The notes: generated by a model from the sequence alone, not told the origin. DNA of 64,000 bases from an uncultured Eubacteriales bacterium (GCA_902765395.1 CACWZP010000003.1:60735-124734), one strand, 5' to 3'; shown: positions 18,140 through 28,431, counted from the stretch's first letter. Made by a program: numbers and translations.

Positions 18140-21100
18140 TTATTTCATGTTCTGACGGCTTCTCTCGGTCAGCCGGGTCATGCCGCTGGCAGGGTCGATC
18201 CGGCCGTCCGATATGCGCCGGATCCGCTTGTTCAGCAGCAGGACCGCGACCAGGCAGGCGACCAGGCCCGCCGCCGCCAGCGCGCAGATCAGGATGATGT
18301 TGGTCTTGCGCCCCTCGTCCACGACGATGGTGAAGCTGATCGAATCCTCCAGCAACTCCACGCTTTTTTCATCCTTGCGGCAGACCTCCGCCTTGAGCGG
18401 CTTGTCCTTTCCCTTGGCGAAGCTTGCCCGGCTCACCGGCTCCGCGGGTTCAAAGCGCCAGCGCTTCACAGCCTTCAACGGGGCGACATCCTTCAGGAAA
18501 GCCTCGTCCATCTGTCCCTCGTCCTCCGACAGGGTCAGGGCGAACTCCCGGCTGTTGCCGTCCTGGTGAACCACCAGTATCAGCCCCTGCGGCTCGTCCT
18601 CCAAAGCGGAGGCTACCCAGCCCTTCAGTGGCAACTCGTCCTGGCTGTCCAGGACCGCGCCCTCCTGCAGGTCGTCGAATATGACTTTCTGATCCGGAAC
18701 CTCTTCCACTTTGACGGGCAATTCTTTCTTGACGCCCGCCTTGTTCTTGGCGACGATGTTCACTTCTTCCCGGTCCTTCAGCAGTTCATCATCCAGCGCG
18801 ATGACGATATTGCCTTTCTCGTCCGCTTTGACTTCCTCTGACAGTGCATTGCCATCGCTGTCCTGGATGAAGGCGCTCGTGCCGGGCTCGGCTTTAAGCT
18901 TCATTTCGCTGTCGTTCTCGTAGACTTTTCCATTCTCGTTCGCCAGGCTGACCACCGGCTTCTCCCTGTTCATCCTGAAGGTCCCGTCCTCGGGAACAGG
19001 CGGCCAGGAATAATTCTCGAAGTATTCGTCATATTTCAGCGTCAGCTGCACCTCTTCCACGTCCCCCGGGACCACAACAGAATCGAAGACGAAATTGCCA
19101 TTTTCATCCACGTCTCGAGTCTGCAGCTCCTTGCCGTTCATCAACAGCATGACCCAGAGGTTCTTTTGGCCTGTGCCGCTCACGCGCAGGGTGTTTTCGC
19201 CCGTCTGCACGATCTGCGCGCTCAGCTCCGTGAAGTCCCCCTTCTCCGCGGCGGCGACGGTATGCTCGATCGAATTTTCCCCGTAGCCGTCCGCCTTCGC
19301 CGTGACCTTGATATTTGTTTCTACTTTTGGAGGCATCGCTAACTCAAACGTGGCCAGGCCGTCCTTGTCGGCGGGCCGCTCGTCCTGGAGCTCCTCTTCC
19401 CCGTCGTTGACAAAATACAGCTTGACATCGGCGTCGGGCTCCGTCACAACGGATATGGAATCGCTGCCCTCCACGGGCTTCTCCTGATCCAGCCATTCCA
19501 GCTTGCACGTCAGTTTCACGGGGACAGACACGGTGTCGGTCATTTTAATGCCGCGATTGTCGGTGTTGTAATATTTATCCGGATACTCCAACACCACGTC
19601 AACGGTATCTTTCTCAAAGTCTTCCGGCAGGTCGCTCCTGTCCAGCGTGAGCGTCCATTTTCCCGCGTTGTCCATGGTGATGTCCTTCGTGCCCTTCTTG
19701 CCCTTCTTTCCGTCGACCCAATACACCAACCTGTACAGCGCCTTTGCCGTGCCGCTCAGCGTCGCTTCGCCGTTCTGCGTAATGAGGTCTTCCACGCGCA
19801 CGACAGATATTTTTTCCTTGCTGCTTTCCTGGTTCAGCTTGTACGCATAGTCCACTTCCACGGGATTGCCGGCCGGATCCGTCGCCGTGGCGGAAATCGT
19901 CATCTCGCCTTCTGCGCCCGCATGATCCAGCACAAACCACGCCGAGCCCTCTTTGTTGAAGTCTTCCTCCGCGGGCATCCTGTCCATGTCCATGTCCATG
20001 TCCGCCGCATATTGGGCGTATTTCTCGTATTCTTCGATCCTGGTGAAGGGCGTCTCGCCATTGGCCTTCACTTCGCCATTGGCCTTCACTTCGACATTGG
20101 CCTCGTTGAACGACACCTTTGCCAGAATCGGCTCGCCGACGAAATACTTGTCCTTGTCAGGACCCACGTGCTGGGTGCTGCGGGTCAACACCTGTTCGAT
20201 CCTGACCTCCGGCGGCCACAGATCCACGTACCTCTCCCAGGAACCGCCGTACTTGTCCTCGTCCAGCCCGTCGTAGAACACGCGCAGCGCGATCTTGACG
20301 GGCTTGCCGTCTTCGCTCTTCAGCTTCGACAAATCTCCCTTGTCGATCACCAGCGAACCCTTCACATCCCTGATGGGCTTGCCCGACAATTCATTGTCGC
20401 CCGTCCACTCCGCCTTCAGCTTGGGGCTGCTGTCCGCGACGATACTCAGCTGCAGGCCGTCCTCAAAATCGGCAATGCCGAGGGCCTCGCCCGCTTCCTT
20501 GTTTTGGGCGCCCTCATTTGCGCAGGCGATTTCGATCTGCCTGGCCGCCCGCGCCTCGATGGAGGCCTCGCTCGCGTTGCCCGCCGCGTCCTCGGCGGTG
20601 GCGGTGAAGCTGTACGAGCCGCTTTCGGGCGTAAAGACATAGCTTCCGTCCAGCAGTTCGGCCCCTTCGATGGGCGCGCCGTTCAGCGTGGCCGACGACA
20701 GCGTCACATTCACGTCCTCCGCGGGCACTTCCGCCGTTTCCGCGTCCGCCGCGGGGGTATCCGCCGCTTCTGCGGGAGCGTCCGCCGCTCTCCCGGCCTC
20801 AACCCGCAGCGTCGCCTCGTTGCCGGTCACCAGCTGGTAGGGCGCTTCCTCGCCCACAATCGCCAGCTCGGGCGCTGCCGGCGGCACCAGGTCCACCGTC
20901 CAGGAGGTGGAAATGCCCCCGACATCCTGGTTGGCATAATTCGCGTCAAAGGTGATCGTCGTATTGTCGGCAATCCCTTCTCCCAGCGGTAGGCTGGCGC
21001 TCCAGGCGCCTTCCGCGTCGGCGTCCACGTCGGCGTCCACGGTCGCAGGTTCATCCGCGCCGTTGACCTTGAAGCAACATTTGATTTTTCTGCCCGGTTC

Positions 21101-23308
21101 GGCCGTGCCGTTCACGTCGAGGCTCTGGCCGCTCTCCATGCCGGCCTTGTTGATCCAGCCATTCGCCGACAGCGCCGCGTCACCGATTGTGTATTTGGCT
21201 TCAATCGGCACGACGAATTGGACGACGACCGACACAGGCTCGATGTTGCCGTAGGCGTCCTCGTCCTCCGCCGGATAGGAGATCTGGATTGCTCCCTCGG
21301 TCCCGTCCACTTTATCAATTCCAAGTTCCGGCGCGCTCAACACGCTGTCAGGGGTCCACTCCAGGCTGTTCCACGAATCCTCGTCCGGCCCATACCCGTA
21401 TTGGATCTTCAGCGGTTTGTCTTTATCCGGCTTCCCGATAAATACGATTTTCTTTTCCTCCGGCTGGGTCTGATCGCTGGTTTCCTCCGGTTGATCCGAC
21501 TGGGTCTGATCGCCGGGGCCCCCGATCGTCTCCGTTTGCTCGTCAAAGCTGAGCGTCAACCCAGCCTTCAGGATCTTCGTATGCGCGGAAATGGTTCTGC
21601 TGTCGCGGCTGCCCTCCGGCGTCTGCGTGCCGTCCACGGCCGCCCCGTCGTCGACATAGCGAATCTCAAAGGTAAAATCGCCGTCGACATCTTCAAAGAT
21701 CGGATCGCCCAGGTCAATCCAGGCCTTCCAGGTCCTTCCATCCCAGTTGGCTTTCCCTGTCTTTTGATGATCGTCATCAAGGCGGATCTTCCAGGCCAGG
21801 GTCGCGCCATCCTCGGCGGAGCCGGTGATGACCAGCTGGCATTTCGTCACGTGATCTTTCGCGGTGATGGCGTCCGTGGGCCTGTTGTAGATCATGATCC
21901 CGTCAATGACCACGGGCTTCCGCTTCAGCGTAAACGCGAACTCCTCATCCGCGTCAGCCGGCTTGATCCTGAGATTATAAATCTGATCCGGAGCGACGCT
22001 GAGGGTGCCGCTCGTGGAACCGGCAGCAACCTCCTCGTCCCACTCGTCCTGCTTGTCCAGGGCATATTCAAAAGCCACATCCGCGTCTTCAGGCTGCGCC
22101 GTAAGGAGATAGTCGCCGGCGCGCAGTTCGACCGTGCTGCCGGTGCTGGCCTTCCACTCCCACTTTCCCGCCTCGTTCCGGCCCCGGCTCAACAGCTGAA
22201 TCGGCTCCTTGTCGTCGGCGGTCAGCACGATGCTGGCGGGCTTGACTTCAGTGGGTTCAGCCTGCGGCTGTTCATCCGGCTGTCCATCTTCGGGTTTGGG
22301 TTCAATGGGGGCGGTTTCGATGTCGACAGCGTTTGCGTCACCCTGGTCGGCGTCATCTTCGCCCTGGTTGTCAGCAGCTCCCTCTGTAGTCGGATTTATA
22401 AAGTACGGATTGGTGACGCTTCCCTTCACCTCCGCAGACGCTTCCGCATCCGCTTCCTGTTCGGCTTTTACAATGTATACGGTGCAGGGGATGTCGGCGC
22501 CGTCCTTCTTCCAGCCCTCAATCCAGCGCTTGGCCAGGACAGTGACAGGTTTCCCGTCTTCCGACTCCGCCAACTCTGCCATCTTTGCTTCGTATTCCAG
22601 TTCATTGAGAACGGCGACGCCCGGGGTCGCACGATACTCGACGCTGTTCGCTTCGCTTCCGTCAAAATCGGGCTTCGGCTTGTCGCCCATAGGCTGGAAC
22701 TGGACCAGGGACAGGGTCAGGTTTTGGGCCAGAGTGGCATCTTGCGGAATATTTTTGAAATTTTTGTTGTAAAAGCTCCCCTTCCAAACGGTAGTGTATT
22801 TGCTCTTGTCGTTGCTGATATCAAAATAAACAGTAAAGTAGCCCAGCGCATCCATGTCGTCATGCGATATGGTATACTCGACCTGGGGTCTTTTTCCAGT
22901 TTCATACTTGTATAAGCCGTCTTCCAGGAGCATGACCAGTGTCCTGCTCATCGAATCTCCTTTAAACGGTCCGCTTTCCGATTCTACGTCACCTTCAAAC
23001 GTCACTTGGGCATCTTTCCATTCCTTTTGGGCCTTTTCCTTATCTATTTTTCCGTCAAGTGACGCAACCATTTCAGGATCCAAAAGCAATTGTCCATATT
23101 TTTGCTTCAAATCCATAAAAGTGATGGTAATTGGCTTGTTGAAATCAGCGATATACGTCCTCTGCTCCGGCTGAATCCCGTCTGTCAAAGCGGGATAGAG
23201 CTCGTAAACGGTTCCTTCGTTTTCCGTTCCTTCCCCCATCGCCCCGCCGGCGCACAGCGCCAGCAGCATGGCGATCAAGGCCATAGCGAATATCCGGGAA
23301 CGCTTCAT
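18140..23308 (-). CDS. Giant single-pass membrane protein with Ig-like ectodomain
   Basis: A 1722-residue protein: signal peptide (MKRSRIFAMALIAMLLALCAGGAMG), a unique N-terminal region of about 280 residues, an acidic low-complexity linker (about 300-360), a long series of Ig-like modules, a C-terminal membrane segment (NIILICALAAAGLVACLVAVLLL) and a basic cytoplasmic tail. The modules include VNGTAEPGRK and VVTEPDADVK turns of the same kinds as in the kinase and the VWA-FHA protein. A short tandem duplication (VKANGEVKANGE) is visible. AAGGAG precedes the ATG. It is fourth in the operon, between the VWA-FHA protein and PP2C. The function is unknown; it may form extracellular structure or a receptor for the secretion machine. 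Confidence 0.82.
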   Translation of the reverse strand: MKRSRIFAMALIAMLLALCAGGAMGEGTENEGTVYELYPALTDGIQPEQRTYIADFNKPITITFMDLKQKYGQLLLDPEMVASLDGKIDKEKAQKEWKDAQVTFEGDVESESGPFKGDSMSRTLVMLLEDGLYKYETGKRPQVEYTISHDDMDALGYFTVYFDISNDKSKYTTVWKGSFYNKNFKNIPQDATLAQNLTLSLVQFQPMGDKPKPDFDGSEANSVEYRATPGVAVLNELEYEAKMAELAESEDGKPVTVLAKRWIEGWKKDGADIPCTVYIVKAEQEADAEASAEVKGSVTNPYFINPTTEGAADNQGEDDADQGDANAVDIETAPIEPKPEDGQPDEQPQAEPTEVKPASIVLTADDKEPIQLLSRGRNEAGKWEWKASTGSTVELRAGDYLLTAQPEDADVAFEYALDKQDEWDEEVAAGSTSGTLSVAPDQIYNLRIKPADADEEFAFTLKRKPVVIDGIMIYNRPTDAITAKDHVTKCQLVITGSAEDGATLAWKIRLDDDHQKTGKANWDGRTWKAWIDLGDPIFEDVDGDFTFEIRYVDDGAAVDGTQTPEGSRDSRTISAHTKILKAGLTLSFDEQTETIGGPGDQTQSDQPEETSDQTQPEEKKIVFIGKPDKDKPLKIQYGYGPDEDSWNSLEWTPDSVLSAPELGIDKVDGTEGAIQISYPAEDEDAYGNIEPVSVVVQFVVPIEAKYTIGDAALSANGWINKAGMESGQSLDVNGTAEPGRKIKCCFKVNGADEPATVDADVDADAEGAWSASLPLGEGIADNTTITFDANYANQDVGGISTSWTVDLVPPAAPELAIVGEEAPYQLVTGNEATLRVEAGRAADAPAEAADTPAADAETAEVPAEDVNVTLSSATLNGAPIEGAELLDGSYVFTPESGSYSFTATAEDAAGNASEASIEARAARQIEIACANEGAQNKEAGEALGIADFEDGLQLSIVADSSPKLKAEWTGDNELSGKPIRDVKGSLVIDKGDLSKLKSEDGKPVKIALRVFYDGLDEDKYGGSWERYVDLWPPEVRIEQVLTRSTQHVGPDKDKYFVGEPILAKVSFNEANVEVKANGEVKANGETPFTRIEEYEKYAQYAADMDMDMDRMPAEEDFNKEGSAWFVLDHAGAEGEMTISATATDPAGNPVEVDYAYKLNQESSKEKISVVRVEDLITQNGEATLSGTAKALYRLVYWVDGKKGKKGTKDITMDNAGKWTLTLDRSDLPEDFEKDTVDVVLEYPDKYYNTDNRGIKMTDTVSVPVKLTCKLEWLDQEKPVEGSDSISVVTEPDADVKLYFVNDGEEELQDERPADKDGLATFELAMPPKVETNIKVTAKADGYGENSIEHTVAAAEKGDFTELSAQIVQTGENTLRVSGTGQKNLWVMLLMNGKELQTRDVDENGNFVFDSVVVPGDVEEVQLTLKYDEYFENYSWPPVPEDGTFRMNREKPVVSLANENGKVYENDSEMKLKAEPGTSAFIQDSDGNALSEEVKADEKGNIVIALDDELLKDREEVNIVAKNKAGVKKELPVKVEEVPDQKVIFDDLQEGAVLDSQDELPLKGWVASALEDEPQGLILVVHQDGNSREFALTLSEDEGQMDEAFLKDVAPLKAVKRWRFEPAEPVSRASFAKGKDKPLKAEVCRKDEKSVELLEDSISFTIVVDEGRKTNIILICALAAAGLVACLVAVLLLNKRIRRISDGRIDPASGMTRLTERSRQNMK

Positions 23309-23377
23309 GTACCATCACTCCTTGGACTTTAATAACCGGCAAAGGGAGGAGGGAAGCCCCTCCTCCCGTATCGTGTT

Positions 23378-26300
23378 TTAGAACTCGATCGTCAGGGTGG
23401 TGCGGCCGATGATCAGCTTGTCGCCGCTCTCCAGCTTGGTCTCCGTGGAGATGCGCTGTCCGTTGCGCATCGTGCCGTTGGAGGACATCAGATCCAGCGC
23501 AAACAGCTCGTCGCCCCTGCGGATCAGCTTCAGGTGGTGTCCGGAAACCGTCTCGTCATGGATCGTCAGGTCGTTGTCGCTGTTGCGGCCCACCGTGGCT
23601 TCCTCGAGGATCGACAGCGAAGTGTCGTTGGCCACGCCGGCCCAGTCGCGGGTCTCGTGGATCTTGACCATCATCGGCTGCGGGCCCATGTTGGAGGTAA
23701 TGCGCACCGTGCCGCCGCTGTTGTCCATCATGTCAACTGCGGAAAGCCGGACCGTGCCTTCGCCGGTGCCGCCGATGAAGCCGGCGTCGCCGCTGTCAAA
23801 GCCCGTGCTTTCCTGGGTCATGCTGATGGTTCCGCTCGGGTTGTAATCCGAGTCGCCGCCGTTCATGCTGACGGTTCCCGAGGAGCTGCCGGCGAATCCG
23901 GTGGACGCTCCCGTCCGGGCCGTCGTGCCGACGGCATCCGGCGCATTCTGGCGCTGGGTTCCGGCCTCGGCGTACTCGCCTTCGCGCACGATGTCGTCGT
24001 CGGGCGTGAAGCTGCCCACTTCATTGGCCTTCTTGTACTTGCGCATCAGGTAGACGATCAGCACCACGATGGCCGCCAGCAGCAGCACCACCGCGGCGAC
24101 GACCGCCCAGAAGCGCCAATCCTTCATCATGTTGTCCGGGCCACCAAAGATGTTGGTGAAGTTGTTCCACAGGTTCTGGACGAAGGAGGGTTCCGGGGAA
24201 GGCGTGGGCGTAGGAGGCGGCGTGGGCGTAGACGTGGGAACGGGCGACGGGGTGGGCGTGTTCTCCGGCGGCGGAGAATACAGGGTCGCCGTGGGCGTGG
24301 GCGTCACCTGGTTCCACTCGATCTGGCCCTCTTCCAGGTAGCCCGTCTTGGACGCCGCCAGGCCGTCCGCATAGCTCACTTCGATGCGGCCCTTGCCGCC
24401 GTTGAACTCTTCCGCGCTGAGCGGCACCTCGTAGAAGCCGCCGCCATACGAATCAACCGTGGTCTCCTGCATCACTTCACCCTCGCCGGAGGGATCGGTG
24501 GAATACCACCGCACCAGCAGCTTCTGGCCGCGCTCGGCATTGCCCTGCACGGTGATGCTCTCCTGGTTGATATAGGCGTTCGCGTCGAGGCCCAGCACCT
24601 TCACGGTGATCTGCGCGCGATTGGGGGCTTCCACCTCCACGCGCTGGGTCTTCTTGTCCTCGCCGTCCTGGACGGTGATTTCGATCTCGTCGCCCTGGTT
24701 CAGCACAGCGGCCTTGCCCGTGCCCAGGTCGATGGAAACCACGCCGTTTTCAGGCGCCTTGATGGCGACCGGGGTGATGCTCGTGCCCTGGGTCAGGTTC
24801 TGCACGGTGACATCGGCGCCGCGGTTGGTGGTGATCTTGATCTGCTTGCTGTCCTCGCGCAGGCGATCCACTTCCAGCATGATCTCTTCCTTCACCACCG
24901 GCTCGTGGCCGATCCAGGTGAACTGCGGGCTGGTGTAGCTCTTGCTCCGGCCGAGATTGTCGGCGTACTCGGCCTGGATGTAGCACTCCGTGCCCTCGTC
25001 GCCCACGACGCCGCAATCCGCGGCGTTGAACGCCACCGTGAAGCTGCCGCCGTTGGCGACCTCCTGTTCGTCGCCCATCCTCTTCTTGGTAGAGGCGTCC
25101 CACATGGAAACCTTGATCGGCACTTCTCCCTCGCCGATCACCGGGACGTTGAGGACCTCGCCATAATAGACGTCTTCATCGTCGCCCTTGCCCTTCACGT
25201 GGGCGTCAATGTTGCGGCGCGAGGACTCCTCGATGGTTATTTCGTCCGATTCGACGGTCCGGCCGGAGGCATCCGTCACTTCGATCTTCAGCTTCCGGTT
25301 CTTCTTCAGCGACACTTCGCTGTTGTTCAGCAGGGGGTACTCCCAGATGCCCTTGTCGTTCGCGGTGTTGTTCTCGCCCAGGTCCACATAAGCGTCGTTG
25401 ATGAGCAGCTTGACCTCCGCGTTGGGCTCGGTCTGGATCTTGATGCTCTGGCTGTCCTCGGAAATGGAGGAGGAGAGCACCTTCAGCACGTCCTCAACCG
25501 GCTTGTCCTGGATCCAGCTGACCAGATCGGAATTGTTCTGCCTGCCGTAGGCCTTGTAATCCGCGTAGTAGACCACCGCTTTGCCTTCGCCCAGCGTGCA
25601 GTCGCTCGCGTTCAGGGTGCAGTTGAAGCTCTTGCCGCTGGTTTTGATCGGGCCATAGATCTTCTGCTCGCCGTCCAGGGGCTCCCAGACCACGAAGACC
25701 TGGGTGCTCGGCTCGGCATCGCCGTAAACGGTGATCTTGTCGCCATAGACGACGCCGTCCTTGGCGTCCTTGATTTTAACGGTGATATCCGCGCGGGAGG
25801 ACTCTCCCACCACCTTGTTGACCACGCCTTCGTTGCCGTCGGGCAGCAGGCTGTTCTTGTTTTCGCTCCCGTCCACGGCGCTGACGATGATCTTGTCGCC
25901 CTTGTGGAGCTGGAAGTTCGGGCCGAGCTGGTTTTCAAAGTCCCAGCTGATCTGGCCGTCCTCGCCGACCACCAGCTCGTTCCAGCGCTTGCCGTTCAGC
26001 TTGATGGTCACCGTGGAACCGGGCTCGGTGGAGCCTTCGATGACGGTGCTGTCCTCGTTGATGTCGTAGACTTCAAGCTTTTCCAGCGTGGTATCCGGCG
26101 GCTCGGGCACGTTGTTCCAGCTGATGGTGAAGGCGTGCTCCGGCGTGGAGATGTCGCCGCCGTTGGTGCTCATGACCGCCTTGAAGTCCTTGTCGCTGTG
26201 GCCGTCGTTCAGGCCGCTGTTGATCTGGGCGGTCAGGCGGGTGCTCTGGCGGGTCATGGCCTCCAGGTTGGTCAGCACGTCCGTCATCCGGTATCCTTCG

Positions 26301-27073
26301 CCGGCGTCGGACAGGCTGGTCACGCGGCCGCCGCTGACCAGGGACAGGTTCTCCAGCTCGTCCAGGCTCTGCTGGATCTTGGAGGTGTCCTTGCGGAAGA
26401 AGGTGGCGGTGTACACCGGCACGTTCCGCTTCATGACGTTGTTGAGGATCGTATCGTAGGTGTACTTCTTGCTGCCGCCGCTGGCCTCGTCCGTGCCGTC
26501 GGTGATGATCAGCACGGCGCTGCGGTCGAACACGCTGCGGTTGTCCGCGGCGTACTTGGTGCTCTTGTCGATGACCTCATACATCGCGGTGGTCTGGTCC
26601 GGGAAGGACAGGCCGCTCACGGCCGCGTGCAGCGCCGCCTTGTCGTTGGTCTTCTCAGCGATCGGCGTCACCTTGTCGCCAAAGGTGAACACGGTCATCC
26701 ACTCATTGGCGCGCAGGCCGTCGATCATGGCCGCCACGGCATCCCTCACGTACTGCTTCTCGTCTCCGACAATGGAGGCGGAGACGTCGACGCAGACGAT
26801 GTAGTGGATCGACTCATTGAGCTTTCCGCTGTCCTCCGCGGCGCTCAGCTGGAGCTCTGTGCCGCTCATGGACACGCTGTAATCGCCCAGCGAGGCCGTA
26901 TCCAGGGCCGCTTCGCCAAAATCGTTGGCACCCGTCAGGTACAAGTACAGATCGCCGCCATTCTGGCGAATCTGCGCGATGCGCAGGTCGGTGGTGTTCG
27001 CCGCGTAGGCGGTGCCCGCCAGCAGCAACAGCGCCGCCGCGCAGACGAGCAGCAAGCTGAGGAACCTTCTCAT
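23378..27073 (-). CDS. VWA - Ig-like - transmembrane - FHA protein
   Basis: A 1231-residue protein joining outside and inside modules: signal peptide (about 1-24), von Willebrand A domain (about 90-290; metal site DVSAS and ITDGTDE), Ig-like modules with IEGSTEPGST, VYGDAEPST and VQGNAERGQ turns, a Pro/Thr-rich stalk (TPTPSPVPTSTPTPPPT), one membrane segment (WAVVAAVVLLLAAIVVLIV, about 1010-1030), and a cytoplasmic tail ending in an FHA domain (about 1150-1231: VGRNSDNDL, SGHHLKL, SSNGT). The FHA should bind phosphothreonine, coupling extracellular VWA contacts to the kinase/phosphatase pair in the same operon. AAAGAGG precedes the ATG. The domain reading is firm; the role in secretion is inferred from context. 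Confidence 0.88.
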   Translation of the reverse strand: MRRFLSLLLVCAAALLLLAGTAYAANTTDLRIAQIRQNGGDLYLYLTGANDFGEAALDTASLGDYSVSMSGTELQLSAAEDSGKLNESIHYIVCVDVSASIVGDEKQYVRDAVAAMIDGLRANEWMTVFTFGDKVTPIAEKTNDKAALHAAVSGLSFPDQTTAMYEVIDKSTKYAADNRSVFDRSAVLIITDGTDEASGGSKKYTYDTILNNVMKRNVPVYTATFFRKDTSKIQQSLDELENLSLVSGGRVTSLSDAGEGYRMTDVLTNLEAMTRQSTRLTAQINSGLNDGHSDKDFKAVMSTNGGDISTPEHAFTISWNNVPEPPDTTLEKLEVYDINEDSTVIEGSTEPGSTVTIKLNGKRWNELVVGEDGQISWDFENQLGPNFQLHKGDKIIVSAVDGSENKNSLLPDGNEGVVNKVVGESSRADITVKIKDAKDGVVYGDKITVYGDAEPSTQVFVVWEPLDGEQKIYGPIKTSGKSFNCTLNASDCTLGEGKAVVYYADYKAYGRQNNSDLVSWIQDKPVEDVLKVLSSSISEDSQSIKIQTEPNAEVKLLINDAYVDLGENNTANDKGIWEYPLLNNSEVSLKKNRKLKIEVTDASGRTVESDEITIEESSRRNIDAHVKGKGDDEDVYYGEVLNVPVIGEGEVPIKVSMWDASTKKRMGDEQEVANGGSFTVAFNAADCGVVGDEGTECYIQAEYADNLGRSKSYTSPQFTWIGHEPVVKEEIMLEVDRLREDSKQIKITTNRGADVTVQNLTQGTSITPVAIKAPENGVVSIDLGTGKAAVLNQGDEIEITVQDGEDKKTQRVEVEAPNRAQITVKVLGLDANAYINQESITVQGNAERGQKLLVRWYSTDPSGEGEVMQETTVDSYGGGFYEVPLSAEEFNGGKGRIEVSYADGLAASKTGYLEEGQIEWNQVTPTPTATLYSPPPENTPTPSPVPTSTPTPPPTPTPSPEPSFVQNLWNNFTNIFGGPDNMMKDWRFWAVVAAVVLLLAAIVVLIVYLMRKYKKANEVGSFTPDDDIVREGEYAEAGTQRQNAPDAVGTTARTGASTGFAGSSSGTVSMNGGDSDYNPSGTISMTQESTGFDSGDAGFIGGTGEGTVRLSAVDMMDNSGGTVRITSNMGPQPMMVKIHETRDWAGVANDTSLSILEEATVGRNSDNDLTIHDETVSGHHLKLIRRGDELFALDLMSSNGTMRNGQRISTETKLESGDKLIIGRTTLTIEF

Positions 27074-27115
27074 AATGACACCTCTTTGACTTGTAATATG
27101 GGTTTCTCCACTCTA

Positions 27116-28321
27116 TCATTGAGCCGGATCGCGTCCGGCAATCAATACGCTTCCGTCTTCGGTGATGGCAACGGCGTGCAGATAGCCGCCCGCCACGGCC
27201 TTTACGCCCGTCCAGCCGGTCACGTTCAGCTGGTCGCTGCCATTGCTCCCGGCGGCGGCCACCGTGCCGTCCCGGCGCACCGCGTAGCAAGCGATGGTCC
27301 CCGCCGCGATGGACTGGGCGTCGTTCACCTGGGCGATGTCCTCGCGACCCTGGCCGCCGTCGCCCGCGAACCACACCTGGCCGCTGGCGTCCAGGCCGAG
27401 GCTGTAGCCGTAGCCGCAGGCGATCATCGCGATGTCGTGCCAGTCGTCCACGTCGCAGGCGCCGTCGCGCTTGTCGCCAAAGGCCGCCACGGTGCCGTCC
27501 GCCTTCAGCACCAGCACGTGGGTCTGGGCCGCCGCGATGTCCACGGCGTCGGTCACCTGTCCAAGGCTCTGCGCGGAGATCACGCTGGAGCCGCTCATGC
27601 GCAGGGTACCGTCCTCCATCACCGCGTAGGACGCGTACGGGCCCGCGGCAATGCTCCTGACGGGCATGTCGGCCGCCTCCAGCTCGCACTGGCGCTGCTC
27701 GTCGCTGCCCGCGCAGACGATCTCTCCCGCCGGGGTCAGCCCCATGGCGTGCTCATTGCCCAGGCACACGGAGGCCACCTCCGGCCAGGCGTCGGTGTCG
27801 CATTGGCCAAACGTATTATCGCCGGTGATCCGGGCCTTGCCGTCCAGGATCACCGCCGTGTTGTCCGTGCTGGCGCTCAGGGGCTTTGGCACGACCCCCT
27901 GGTGTGCCGGGCGCGCCTCAACCGGTTCTGCGGGCTGCTCCGGCTCGGCGGGCTGCGCCGCTTCAGTAGGCTGCTCCGGTTCGTCAGGCTGCGCCGCTTC
28001 AGTAGGCTGCTCCGGTTCGTCAGGCTGCGCCGGTTCTACAGGCTGCGTCGGGGCCGGAAGCTCCGCCTGGACCTGCGGGATGTCCGTCTGCCCGGGCGCG
28101 ATCCCGCCCCGCGGCGGCCTGGACATCCACGTGATCCCCACCGCGACGAACATCAGGCAGGTCATCACCAGCGCCGTGACATAGGACAGGCGTTCCAGCG
28201 TTCTGCCCAAGCCGGCCTTTTTGCGACGCTCGACGGGCCGCGGGCGATGTTCCGGCGCGCCGCCGCGCTTCCCGGATGGTTTTGAGGGATGTTTCCGGGC
28301 ATCCCTGCCGTGCGCAGTCAT
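27116..28321 (-). CDS. Membrane-anchored RCC1-like beta-propeller protein
   Basis: A 401-residue protein with a basic cytoplasmic N terminus (about 1-45), one membrane segment (SYVTALVMTCLMFVAVGITWM), a Pro/Glu-rich linker and a C-terminal domain of repeats like GNEHAMGLTPAGEIVCAGSD, AAQTHVLVLKADGTVAAFGD and CGYGYSLGLDASGQVWFAGD. These are RCC1/ATS1-type propeller blades (about seven), with the H-x-L-x-L and G-x-V-x-x-x-G pattern. The linker contains a 36-bp tandem repeat encoding DEPEQPTEAAQP. It is second in the operon, 42 bp before the VWA-FHA gene. The propeller should lie outside the membrane and act as a protein-binding platform; the partner is unknown. Confidence 0.82.
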   Translation of the reverse strand: MTAHGRDARKHPSKPSGKRGGAPEHRPRPVERRKKAGLGRTLERLSYVTALVMTCLMFVAVGITWMSRPPRGGIAPGQTDIPQVQAELPAPTQPVEPAQPDEPEQPTEAAQPDEPEQPTEAAQPAEPEQPAEPVEARPAHQGVVPKPLSASTDNTAVILDGKARITGDNTFGQCDTDAWPEVASVCLGNEHAMGLTPAGEIVCAGSDEQRQCELEAADMPVRSIAAGPYASYAVMEDGTLRMSGSSVISAQSLGQVTDAVDIAAAQTHVLVLKADGTVAAFGDKRDGACDVDDWHDIAMIACGYGYSLGLDASGQVWFAGDGGQGREDIAQVNDAQSIAAGTIACYAVRRDGTVAAAGSNGSDQLNVTGWTGVKAVAGGYLHAVAITEDGSVLIAGRDPAQ

Positions 28322-28377
28322 TTCCTTTTTCCCTCTCGTCAGGGCGGTTCATCCGCCATGCTGTCTTCCTGTTAAGA

Positions 28378-28405
28378 CAGCCACCCCATATGAGGATGAG
28401 GTGGC
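28378..28405. other. Hairpin between the MBG-protein and RCC1 genes
   Basis: AGCCACC and GGTGGCT arms enclose CCATATGAGGATGA, inside the 110-bp gap. No T-run follows, so it may attenuate or stabilise the operon transcript rather than end it. Confidence 0.4.
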
Positions 28406-28431
28406 TGCAGATTGCGGGTCACGAACGCACC

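Noticed and set aside
23534-28285. A 1583-codon plus-strand open frame opposite the VWA-FHA and RCC1 genes
   Set aside because: It is an antisense shadow caused by GC-rich codon use; it has no ribosome site or family motif and is rich in A/G/V/H/L runs. The same holds for long frames opposite EssC (36757-41457), the kinase (11883-15995) and the MBG protein (28276-32565).
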